Below, one piece after another: positions 15,401 through 22,332 of a DNA stretch of 22,390 nt. Position numbers and translations under genes: made by a program. Under the pieces are notes generated by a model that was not told where the DNA came from, ran no database searches, and saw only the letters and a program-made list of their open reading frames with translations. Within the stretch, counting starts at the first letter, position 1; each line of letters starts with the position of its first letter. The stretch lies in assembly GCA_035542775.1 (NCBI GenBank), contig DATKKX010000213.1, positions 1 through 22,390 on the forward strand, written 5' to 3'. The DNA is from DATKKX01 sp035542775 (GTDB lineage Bacteria > Planctomycetota > Phycisphaerae > UBA1845 > UTPLA1).

Positions 15401-18400
15401 AACGCCGTTCTGCTGGAGGTCCAGCGTAGCGATGATGCGGTCGCCGTTCTGCAAACGAAGCGCAAGGGCTTCCAGCGCTACTCGCAGATCGGCGCTCACG
15501 AACGTGTGCGTGCCCGGCGTCAGGTTCGGAGCCACGCTGGTCACCAGCACATCGCCCACGGAATCAATCACGCCGTTGCCGTCGCGATCGACGCCGACGC
15601 GGATGTCAAAATCAGCCACGTTCGCGGGACTGTTGATCGTATAGGACACGCTCGCCAGCGTCGTGCCGGCGATGTCATCCGACGTCACCGCGATGCTGTT
15701 CGCCACCAGATCGACGGTCTGAATCTCGCCGACCGCGTTGTTGTCGACTTCCACGTCTTCCTTGACCGCGCCCTCGTTGGTTCCGTTCAGCTTGAGGTCC
15801 AACGTGGCCAGGATGGTGTCCCCATTCTGGAGCGGCGTGGTCAGGCCGTTCAGCGCCGCCCGCAGGCCGGGCACGGTGACCGCGTGCGGACCGGGATCCA
15901 GATCGGACCCGGTCAAGGTCACGTTGGCCAGCAGGCCGTCGGGATTGTCGATCTTGCCATCGCCGTTGCGATCGACGCCGATCTTGAGACTGAACGGCGC
16001 GACGCTGCCGGGGCTGTTCACGGTGTAGGCCACGTCGGCCTCGGTCGTGCCTGCCGCAACGTCGGTGCTGACGTTTATGGCATCGGCCACCAGGTCTATT
16101 CTTTGCTTCTGAGTGGTGACGTTGTTGGTCACCTCACCCAATTCGATCACCTTGTTTTCCGGTGTGTTGTTCTGCAGCAGATCCAGGGAGGCGATGATGT
16201 AGTCGCCTTCCTTGAGCGGCGGCGAAACTCCGCTGAGGGCCGCTCGGAAATCGCCCGAGGTAATCGAGTGCGGTCCCGGTTCGAGGTCGCTGCCATCGAT
16301 GTTGATCACCTTCAACACGTCGGACGGATCATCGATCACGCCGTCGTTGTTGCGGTCCACGCCGATGCGGATCTTGAACTTCTCCACCGCGCCGGGGCTA
16401 TTGACGGTGTAGGCCACGGCGGCCTTGGTCGTGTCCGCGCTGGGGTCGGTGAAGACGGCGATCGCGTCGGCCACCAGGTCGACGATCGGCCTGGTCGCCA
16501 CCTTGTTATTGGAGATTTCCTCCGTTTCCGTCACGGCGCCCGCCGGCGAACCGTCCTGGAGCAGGTCCAGCGTCGCGACGATTTGGGTGCCGTACTGGAT
16601 CCTCGACAGGAACGGCAGACTGTTGAGGGCCGGCCGGAAGTCGGGCGTCTCGAAGGTGTGCGCGCCCGGCGACCGATCCGCCACGCTGCTGACCAGCACG
16701 TCGGTCAGAACATCGCTCCCGCCGCCGTCGATCACGCCGTTGCCGTCGCGGTCGATGCCGACCTTGAGGCTGAAGGCATTGACCGGCAGCGGGCTGTAGA
16801 TCGTGTAGGCCACCTTGGCCGTGGTCCGGTTGTTCACATCGTCGCTGATGACCTGGACCGAGTTGGCCACCAGGTCGGTGCCCTGGGTGTTCAACGTCGT
16901 GGCCAGGTTGTTGTTCTCGTTAGACTCCGCCACGTTGCCGTTGGGGTTCGGCAGGCGGTCTATGATGGCGAAGAGGAACTGACCCGTCGCCGGCATGTTG
17001 CCCGCGCCGCCGAAGTTGGCCGTCGCGGTGTACGAACCCGGCGCCGTCTGGCCCGGCACGACCGCCACGACCGGCCCGTCGCCGAGGTCCAGCAGGCCGG
17101 AGTTGTTCCGGTCGAGGAAGAACTCGATGTTGTACGCCGGCACATTGGTCGGGCTGATTACCGTGTAGCTCAATGTGGCCGCCTTGGTATTGGAATCGAA
17201 GGCCAGCGAGACGACTACCAGATCCGTCGGTGCGGTGTCGATCGCCGAGGCCAGGTTGTTGCCCTCGTTGCTCTCGGCCACCTGGTTCGCGGTATCGACC
17301 GTTGCGTAGAGGAACTGGCCCGTCGCCGGCGGGGCGAGATTGTACGAGGCCGTCGCAGTATGCCCGCCCGGCGTCACCTCGCCCGGTATGACGGCGATGA
17401 TCTGATCGCCGCCCGGCCCGATTTGCAGCCCGGGCGTTCCGTTCGTTTCCAGGCAGAACTGGATGGCGTTGCCGGCCACATTGGTCGGACTAAAGACCAC
17501 GTAGTCCAGTGTCGCCAGCTTGGTATTCGAGTCATACGTCAATGACTGCGCCACCAGATCTGTCGTCGCGGTGTTGATCGTGCCCGCGATGTTGTTGGTC
17601 TCGTCGGATTCCACGACGTTGCCACCGAGCGGCGGCGGGCGGTCCAGGATGGCGAAGATCGCCTGGCCAGACGCCGGCGCGTTCGGACCGGCGAACGCCT
17701 GAGTCGTCGTGTGCAGACCCGGGCTGGTGTTGCCCGCCTGCAGGCCGACGATGGTGTCGCCGAAGCTCGGGACGAAGTTGTGATCGCTGTCCAGGATGAA
17801 CATGATCGAGTACGCGGGCGTATTGGTCGGGCTGATTACTTCATAATTCAACGTCGCCGTCTGCGTGTTCGAATCGTAGGTCAGCGAACCAAGGAGGTTT
17901 GCCACCAGATCGGTCGGCGCGGTGTTGACCGCCATGGCGACGTTGTCGCCCTCGTTGATTTCCGTGACCGTGTTGTTCACATCAACTTTGGCGAAGACGT
18001 CCTGGCCGGATGCCGGTGGATTACCGGCGAAACTCGCCGTCAGGACATGCGCGCCCGGATTAATGTCGCCGTTGACGGTCGTCACCACGACGTCGCCGCC
18101 GGTGATCGTCCCGCTGTGATCCGTGTCCAAAATGAAGGAGATCAGGTAAGGGCTCACCGGGATCGGACTGTTGACCAGGTAAGTCAGCGAGGCGTTCTTC
18201 GTGCTGGCGTCATAGGACAGCGAGACCGCGACCAGATCCGTCGTCGCGGTGTTGGCCGTCGCAACGACGTTGTCGCCGGTCTCGTCGGTCTCGATCACAT
18301 TCCCCGTCACCGGCGGATTGCCGCTCGCGCCCGGCCGATCGATGTAGGCGAAAAGGAATTGTCCCGAGTCCGCCGGATTGGCCGCGTAGCTCTGCTCCAG

Positions 18401-20128
18401 GGTGTAGTCGCCGGGCGCCGTCTGGCCGGCGACCGTGGCGATGAGGGCGTCGCCGGGCGTCAGCGTGCCGCTGTGGTCGGAGTCGAGTATGAACTCGATA
18501 TTGTACGCGGGCACCGGGATCGGAGCCTGCACCGCGTAGCTCAGCTTGGCTTTCTGCGCGCCGGCGTCATAGGCCAGCGAAATCGCCACCAGGTCGGTCG
18601 GCGTCGTGTTCACGCCGATCGCCGTGTTGTTGCCCGTGGGGTCCGCGGCCACGGCGTGGAAGAAATCCACTACCGCGAAGATCAACTGGTTGGAAGCCGG
18701 CGGGGCGGCCGCGTAACTCTGGGTTACGACATGAGCGCCCGGACTCGTCGCCCCCGCGACATCGCCCACCTGCGGAGGATCACCGCCGTCGAGGATGCCG
18801 TTGTTGTTGCGATCCACGAAGAAGCGGATGTCATACGGTACAACCGGCGTGGGCGAGATCACCGAATACGCCAATGTGGCCGTCTGGGTGTTTGAGTCGT
18901 AAGTCAGCGCCAGCGCCATCAGGTCCGTCGTGAAAATGTTCGCAGCGCCCACCCAGTTGTTCGTCGTCTCGTCATTCTCAATCACGTTGCCCGTCACCGG
19001 CGGGTTGCCCAGCGCTCCGGGCCGGTCGATGTATGCGAAAACGAATTGGCCCGAAACGGGCGGATTGGCTCCGAAACTGAATGGAGCGGTCGTGTGCGGA
19101 CCCGGCGTGACGTCGCCGGAAACCAGGCCCACAATCGCGTCTCCGGCGCTCGGCGCCAAGCTGTTGTCCGAATCGAGGATGAACTCAATGTTGTAGCTGG
19201 GGACATTGTTGGCGCTGTCGACGAAGTAGTTCAACACGGCGTTCTGCGTCGAAGGATCGTAGCTCAGGGCGATGGCGATCAGATCGTTCCCCTCGGCGCC
19301 GTCGCCCGATACCTTATTGTTATTCTCATTAGCCTCGGCCACGTCGTTGTCCGTGTCTACGCGGGCGAAGATCTTCTGGCCCGCGGCCGGAGGATTGGCA
19401 CTGAAATCCGCCGTCAAGACACGTATGCCGGGATCGCCGTTGACGACCGTGCTGAACACCGTCGTGTCCGTCGGATCCCATGAGCCGTTCAGATTGCTAT
19501 CCAGATAGAACTCAATCCGGAACGTGTGCACTTTCGCCGGGCTGTCGACCAGATAGGTCAGCGTCGCCTGATTGGCCGCGTCAATGACCAGCGACTTGGC
19601 GACGATGTCAACGTAAAATGGCGTCGCGGCGACGACGTTGTCTCCCTCGCCGGCGCCGAAGAACTCATTGATGTTGTTGTTCGCATCCAGCTTGGCGATC
19701 AGCCTGTCGCCGTTCTTGACGCGGTCGGCGCCGCTAAGGGCGTCAAGATCCGCTCGGATGTCCTGGCTCCACTGGTGCGTGCCCAGGGTGGGTGAGCCGG
19801 TGAAAGATTCGAGCACGGAATCGATCACGTTGTCGCCGTTGCGATCAATACCCACCTGGATGACATAACTGCCCACGTTCCCGAAGGGAAGGAGATCGAA
19901 GACGGTGTAAGTGAGAGTTGCCTGAACAGTGTTGCCTACGACTTCAGCCGACAACGCGTCAGCCCGCAGGTTGTCCTCAGATCCGGCCCAGGCCGCGGAC
20001 GGCCCTGTCAGTAGGGCCGCCAGTACCGGCAACACGTATGCGACGCAGCGGCACAGGCGTGCTGTCCTGCCGGTGAACCTTCCCATATTCGACCACGCCT
20101 GCGGTGACAACGTTCCCAATAGACTCAT
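12443..20128 (-). CDS. Giant exported CARDB-like repeat protein with CGSG/TM/Arg tail
   Basis: 2561 residues. I chose ATG 20128 because AAGGA lies 8 bases upstream; an in-frame ATG at 20164 has no such site. A signal peptide (YVLPVLAALLTGP, cleavage after AWA near residue 48) precedes about 20 tandem beta-sandwich repeats of 105-135 residues. Most begin DLVA and end ExNEGNN or ESNESNN, typical of CARDB adhesion domains. Two subfamilies are clear: type A (YDSNTQTATL, VPAYNIEFILD; repeats 2-9 and 15) and type B (AYTVNSPG, IRIGVDRNGDGVID, ALNGL, GDRIIATLDL; repeats 1, 10-14 and 16-18). Repeats 19-20 are divergent. Nearly every repeat has a calcium-type loop such as DRNGDGVID. The C-terminus has DSDGDGVPDCVDP (thrombospondin-3-like), a Pro-rich spacer, CGIGLCGSG at 2526-2534, a hydrophobic helix, and an Arg-rich end. 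That three-part tail resembles bacterial C-terminal sorting signals. I infer a cell-surface, calcium-stiffened stalk or adhesin. It stands alone and has its own terminator. Confidence 0.9.
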   Translation of the reverse strand: MSLLGTLSPQAWSNMGRFTGRTARLCRCVAYVLPVLAALLTGPSAAWAGSEDNLRADALSAEVVGNTVQATLTYTVFDLLPFGNVGSYVIQVGIDRNGDNVIDSVLESFTGSPTLGTHQWSQDIRADLDALSGADRVKNGDRLIAKLDANNNINEFFGAGEGDNVVAATPFYVDIVAKSLVIDAANQATLTYLVDSPAKVHTFRIEFYLDSNLNGSWDPTDTTVFSTVVNGDPGIRVLTADFSANPPAAGQKIFARVDTDNDVAEANENNNKVSGDGAEGNDLIAIALSYDPSTQNAVLNYFVDSANNVPSYNIEFILDSDNSLAPSAGDAIVGLVSGDVTPGPHTTAPFSFGANPPVSGQFVFAYIDRPGALGNPPVTGNVIENDETTNNWVGAANIFTTDLMALALTYDSNTQTATLAYSVISPTPVVPYDIRFFVDRNNNGILDGGDPPQVGDVAGATSPGAHVVTQSYAAAPPASNQLIFAVVDFFHAVAADPTGNNTAIGVNTTPTDLVAISLAYDAGAQKAKLSYAVQAPIPVPAYNIEFILDSDHSGTLTPGDALIATVAGQTAPGDYTLEQSYAANPADSGQFLFAYIDRPGASGNPPVTGNVIETDETGDNVVATANTATTDLVAVSLSYDASTKNASLTYLVNSPIPVSPYLISFILDTDHSGTITGGDVVVTTVNGDINPGAHVLTASFAGNPPASGQDVFAKVDVNNTVTEINEGDNVAMAVNTAPTDLVANLLGSLTYDSNTQTATLNYEVISPTNTPAYSIMFILDSDHNFVPSFGDTIVGLQAGNTSPGLHTTTQAFAGPNAPASGQAIFAILDRPPPLGGNVVESDETNNIAGTINTATTDLVAQSLTYDSNTKLATLDYVVFSPTNVAGNAIQFCLETNGTPGLQIGPGGDQIIAVIPGEVTPGGHTATASYNLAPPATGQFLYATVDTANQVAESNEGNNLASAIDTAPTDLVVVSLAFDSNTKAATLSYTVISPTNVPAYNIEFFLDRNNSGLLDLGDGPVVAVVPGQTAPGSYTATANFGGAGNMPATGQFLFAIIDRLPNPNGNVAESNENNNLATTLNTQGTDLVANSVQVISDDVNNRTTAKVAYTIYSPLPVNAFSLKVGIDRDGNGVIDGGGSDVLTDVLVSSVADRSPGAHTFETPDFRPALNSLPFLSRIQYGTQIVATLDLLQDGSPAGAVTETEEISNNKVATRPIVDLVADAIAVFTDPSADTTKAAVAYTVNSPGAVEKFKIRIGVDRNNDGVIDDPSDVLKVINIDGSDLEPGPHSITSGDFRAALSGVSPPLKEGDYIIASLDLLQNNTPENKVIELGEVTNNVTTQKQRIDLVADAINVSTDVAAGTTEADVAYTVNSPGSVAPFSLKIGVDRNGDGKIDNPDGLLANVTLTGSDLDPGPHAVTVPGLRAALNGLTTPLQNGDTILATLDLKLNGTNEGAVKEDVEVDNNAVGEIQTVDLVANSIAVTSDDIAGTTLASVSYTINSPANVADFDIRVGVDRDGNGVIDSVGDVLVTSVAPNLTPGTHTFVSADLRVALEALALRLQNGDRIIATLDLQQNGVPVNDVLEADEAANNVAAQAQLVDLVANEVSLFTEPAGAKKARVSYTVNSPGTVESFKVRIGLDTNGNGVLDPGSVIRIYDIEPDIGVAGVQPGAHQITTDDLTPDLNALALQDGYRIIATLDLKDVDPYNIGAENAVVESEEIDNNRVYQPLAVDLVAISLAYDSNINLATLSYLVDSWGGVPAYNIKFYLDDNPKNGVLDPTDTLVATVPGNQLPGGHTAIGDYNAIQVNSTQFIFAVIDTGNTVAESNETNNTASTDNTEITDLVANSISVVSDNVADTTTAKVAYTIIAPDPFAVPPFNILIGVDRNGDNKIDSPADVLATIAAPDLTPGSHSVTSGNLRAALEGLATRLNNGDRILAMLDLTYDGVPVNSVVEIGGDEVGNNVAAFTVQVDLVATSVDVYRDPSTGNILARTVYTVNSPGTVHPFKVRIGVDRDGDKIIDPASLLATIDLAAQPITALRPGSRSVSTGDLTAALNGLAIPLQDGNQIIATLDILDDGFGTPENLVIEAEEQTNNVALDPVTVDLVAQSIFLTVDNVAGTTAVTVAYTVNSIGAVSPFKLRIGIDRNGDNVIDALTPADLLLTATQTLLADRTPGPHVFQAADIRPAINALNPPIKSGDRIITTLDLTQPGLDEGAVKEVNEIGNNVTSLAGTQSQIVDISANHLTLTVGSFVATFDYTVTSPGDVAPFRIQIGRDTNNDNVIDQLLADLAGDPTPGPHQITQDLAPALLASGVVSGSMVKIVVDVDALNDVVEASESNNKLTASAAYKVDLDVGTISMQCAVADQPFDVVVTYAVDFNAPTENFSICAYASGDQATTLSAGDISLGCVTVSTTANKAVGNHTVTIPGVTVSGAAFPTSKFFVKVRLDDGSTVAESNESNNFVTRPGAYLDPSQDSDGDGVPDCVDPAPNDPNIPTPAGTPAGETTPDQNNGLQVFLPILPPGLPTCGIGLCGSGAMIPVGMLIVGIVGLKAQNRRLRNRRR
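12730..19980 (-). repeat. Array of about 20 CARDB-like coding repeats
   Basis: Each unit is about 320-400 bases. In order from the N-terminus I count one B-type, eight A-type, five B-type, one A-type, three B-type and two divergent units. The lone A-type unit (starting DLVAISLAYDSNINLATLSY) interrupts the B block, which suggests unequal recombination or internal duplication. Neighbouring units are clearly related as protein but differ at many codon positions, so most duplications are not recent. Confidence 0.8.
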
Positions 20129-20300
20129 TGCTGTATTCCTTTCATCCACGTGACTCGAGTGCACTTACCCTGTTAGCCTGCGTGCAGGCTCGAATTCCAG
20201 ATCGCACAGACGGAGGATGAATGACGCTCACCTGGTTGCGGCGTGGCATTGAGGTGTCTGTAGCTCCTCGCTGCCCCCCATCCTCCACCACTCTTAGCTC
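20129..20300 (-). promoter_or_regulatory. Leader of the giant gene with long-range stem and hairpin
   Basis: On the minus strand GGAGGATG (complement of 20279-20286) pairs with CATCCTCC (complement of 20212-20219), an 8-bp stem enclosing 59 bases that contain an inner 5-bp AGGTG/CACCT pairing (either strand). Closer to the gene, AGCCTG/CAGGCT closes a four-base loop at 20175-20190. The ribosome site AAGGA is outside these stems. No clear -35/-10 pair was found. Regulatory function is an inference. Confidence 0.35.
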
Positions 20301-20853
20301 CGGCGACGATTATCCGGCTCGGTCGGTGCATGCCGGTTTCCCGTCATGTTCTGGCCAGCAGCGCGACTGAGCATACTTGGACCTGGCCACAGACTTGCTG
20401 CAACTCAGCAAAAGAACCTGTCGCGGTCGTTACCGATGATCGTCATGCGATTGAATGCGAATCGCTCGGAAGTCTTCTCTCTCCTCTCGGGAACAAATCC
20501 CGGTTTTCTGAGGATAGCGCGGCGGACATGACACTTCAAGGTTGCTCGCGTGTTTTTCGATTTTCACATGATAAGTGCCATGGCCACGGCACTGTGAGTG
20601 CGGGGAGACTGAACGATCTGGCACGACTCACCTGCGAAGAGGACAGCCATATCGCATTATCCGTGATGGGCGGTCCAGGTCACTGGCGAGCCACAGCTGC
20701 CTCGATCGGATTGCGCAAAAGGCCTGATTCACGGCCTCCATGACTTCCCAACAACGGCGGGCCGGGTGTTCCGGACTCCCTCTGTGCAAGCCGAACCACC
20801 ATCTGCCGTGCCCCATGCGATCAGAAGATCATCCTATCTGATCCGCTCGACGA
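20301..20853. other. Non-coding stretch, nothing recognised
   Basis: Frames of 60-137 codons are open here on both strands, but they have no recognisable motif, no convincing ribosome site and an arginine- and serine-heavy make-up typical of chance reading of GC-rich DNA. No tRNA, repeat or terminator was seen. Confidence 0.5.
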
Positions 20854-21012
20854 TCATTTGCTGAAGCTGAGAACCGCAGGGTGCGCCACGTGCAGGTAGT
20901 CTTGAACGTTCATGATGATGGAGTTGGTCAGCGATCCGGCGTTGAAGGCGATTCGCTCGTTTTCCAGAATGGAGCTATCAACAAACAGGTCGAAAAGCAG
21001 GCTGGGCCTTCT
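20854..21012 (-). pseudogene. Possible C-terminal gene remnant
   Basis: The last ~48 codons before TGA 20854 read like a real protein: SLLFDLFVDSSILENERIAF, then NAGSLTNSIIMNVQDYLHV and AHPAVLSFSK. The amino-acid balance is unlike the surrounding chance frames. Upstream the frame turns Arg/Pro/Ser-rich and has no start codon, ending at a TGA, so the rest of the gene is missing or shifted. I do not recognise the family. Confidence 0.35.
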
Positions 21013-21229
21013 CAATGAGGGGACAGCACTCGGCGGCGACCGCGCAAGGGTCGTCGCAGCAAGGCCGTGACCTCATGCACGTTCGCCGGTCGACCCACCC
21101 GCAGCGACCATGCAGCGGCGCAAACTGCCCGCACGAGAATACCCCTCCATCGCCGGGAGATTGTTGGCCTGCTCCTCGCTGCGGGGAAGAGCAAGACCGA
21201 GCAGGATCAGGTTCTCATGCCTTCTCGAC

Positions 21230-21367
21230 CTAGCCGAGCAACTGCTCGATGTCGTCCTTCAAGCGGCGTTTCAAACCACCGCGGTCGGAGTAGTACGCCG
21301 GCATTCCTGATTGCTCCAGGAGCCGTGCGACCGTTGACCGCAGACTAGCGGTCGACACTGGTGTGCC
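21230..21367 (-). pseudogene. Possible C-terminal gene remnant, 45 codons
   Basis: The frame between TAG stops at 21368-21370 and 21230-21232 reads STVARLLEQSGMPAYYSDRG then GLKRRLKDDIEQLLG. It has the look of an amphipathic helical protein end, but it lacks a start codon and any recognised motif. It could be chance. Confidence 0.25.
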
Positions 21368-21514
21368 CTAACATCAGCCGACAATCTTCGCGCGAAGTGA
21401 AGAAGCCCGGGGTGGATACCAAATACATGACGCCTAGAGCCGTAGTTCTTGAAACCTCTGCTCTAGCGCTGTAACCTATAGCGAATAAGCTCGTTGTGAG
21501 CCGCAGTTGGTGCT

Positions 21515-21537
21515 GCGACAACCGGGACGACAACCGC
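21515..21537. repeat. Two direct copies of CGACAACCG beside the intact tRNA-Arg
   Basis: CGACAACCG occurs at 21516-21524 and 21528-21536, 12 bases apart. It is 60-80 bases upstream of the intact tRNA. The same word makes up both arms of the palindrome at 10019-10038, about 100 bases downstream of the tRNA half-gene. No further interpretation is possible from sequence alone. Confidence 0.5.
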
Positions 21538-21594
21538 GTGAGAGTGGTTTTCTGGAGCCGGAAAAATCTATAACTGCTTCATTGGCAAGTAGTT

Positions 21595-21668
21595 GCGCCC
21601 GTAGCTCAGCCGGACAGAGCATCGGATTTCTAATCCGACGGTCGCAGGTTCGAATCCTGCCGGGCGCG
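21595..21668 (+). tRNA. tRNA-Arg (anticodon UCU)
   Basis: The 74 bases fold into a complete cloverleaf: acceptor GCGCCCG/CGGGCGC with discriminator G, D stem GCTC/GAGC, anticodon stem TCGGA/TCCGA with loop TTTCTAA (anticodon TCT at 21629-21631), a short variable arm, and T stem GCAGG/CCTGC with loop TTCGAAT. CCA is not encoded (the sequence continues TTT). It decodes AGA, and AGG by wobble. A TATAAC at about 21570 could be a -10 box; the -35 region is weak, in contrast with the good promoter before the half-gene at 9888. The antiparallel recombinase frame reads through the whole tRNA, as is common for integrases placed at tRNA targets. Confidence 0.97.
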
Positions 21669-22147
21669 TTTCCACATTTCGTCGCATTGCGCGGCAGAGC
21701 GCCGCTAACGTTGGCTACATTGAAGGGCTTCCGCGCCGCGCCCTTTGCGAATGCCGCCGTCCTGTCATCGCACGGTTTCGCACTGGACTTGGACGTATTC
21801 GCACGCTGACTGGTGGGGGTATCGTTCGTTGCCTCTTTGACCGCCTCTTGCTCCTGTTGGGCCTCAGCCACGGCCACGGCTGGCAGGGCCTCGAGCGCCC
21901 CCGTCAGGTCGTGAACGCCGAGCCGGGCGTAGACGTTCAATGTCAACTTGGGGTCCGAGTGCCGGGCGAGCTGTTGACATACCTTGACCGACGCACCGCT
22001 CCGCACCAGGGCCGTGATGTAGCTGGTTCTCGTGGCGTGAAAGTCGGCTACCCGTCCGGACGAATCCACGGGCTTGAGGAAGTCCGAATCGTGGCGCTCG
22101 TGGCGTCCCGGCCAGCCGTCCGGCTTGTCTCCGTCGCAGTGCTCGGA

Positions 22148-22225
22148 TCAGATTCGATCGGCTTCCGCGATGAAGTCTTCGACGGGGCTTTGGCCGTCAT
22201 TCGTCGTTTCCGTTTCCGTGGACAT
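22148..22225 (-). CDS. 25-codon small ORF abutting the integrase remnant
   Basis: ATG 22225 has GAGGA upstream, and the frame reads MSTETETTNDGQSPVEDFIA then EADRI to the TGA at 22148. It is in the same frame as the integrase remnant, separated only by that TGA. It may be a small acidic peptide, a leader ORF, or the start of a gene whose body was replaced. I do not recognise it. Confidence 0.35.
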   Translation of the reverse strand: MSTETETTNDGQSPVEDFIAEADRI

Positions 22226-22228
22226 GCC

Positions 22229-22296
22229 GCATCATCCTCGAATCGGGTCGCTGTCCGACGCCGCGGCGGATGATGCAGAACGCGACGCCGGACAGC
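22229..22296. repeat. Two interleaved inverted repeats upstream of the small ORF
   Basis: GCATCATCC (22229-22237) pairs with GGATGATGC (22268-22276), and GCTGTCCG (22250-22257) pairs with CGGACAGC (22289-22296). Because the arms alternate A-B-A'-B', they can form either a pseudoknot or two mutually exclusive hairpins. On the minus strand one arm touches the ribosome site of the small ORF. Confidence 0.5.
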
Positions 22297-22332
22297 GCTT
22301 GGCGGGAGCTACCCGCCGTCCCGTCCACCAAT

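Larger units (their letters stand above)
21476..22147 (-). pseudogene. Tyrosine recombinase (integrase), C-terminal catalytic part only
   Basis: The frame carries SDFLKPVDSSGRVADFHATR (box with His and Arg), TSYITALVRSGASVKVCQQL, ARHSDPKLTLNVYARLGV (second His and the nucleophile Tyr). This is the end of a phage-type integrase of the sort common in planctomycetes. It breaks DNA through a covalent tyrosine link for site-specific integration. The N-terminal arm- and core-binding domains and the first catalytic Arg are missing: an in-frame TGA at 22148-22150 precedes the remaining ~224 codons. The tail after about residue 100 is Ala/Thr-rich and then runs antiparallel through tRNA-Arg, giving the familiar antisense text GRIRTCDRRIRNPML, to a stop at 21476. 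The true end of the protein is uncertain. As it stands it should be inactive. Confidence 0.75.

Noticed and set aside
13316..17545. A very long plus-strand open frame (about 1400 codons) opposite the giant CARDB gene.
   Set aside because: It is antisense to a clearly repetitive, domain-bearing gene; its text is rich in Arg, Val, Asp and His with no signal peptide or motif. GC-rich codon bias and repeats keep the antisense frame open. The same applies to 17711-18895.
12730..19980. Regularly spaced similar DNA could suggest a CRISPR or other non-coding array.
   Set aside because: Units are 320-400 bases, in one open frame, and similar as protein; no short identical repeats with unique spacers exist.
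21345..21533. A minus-strand frame containing LMLGHTSVDR, resembling the LGH motif of tyrosine recombinases.
   Set aside because: It stops immediately after the motif, lacks the His-x-x-Arg and Tyr motifs, and the surrounding text is not integrase-like. Chance is likely.
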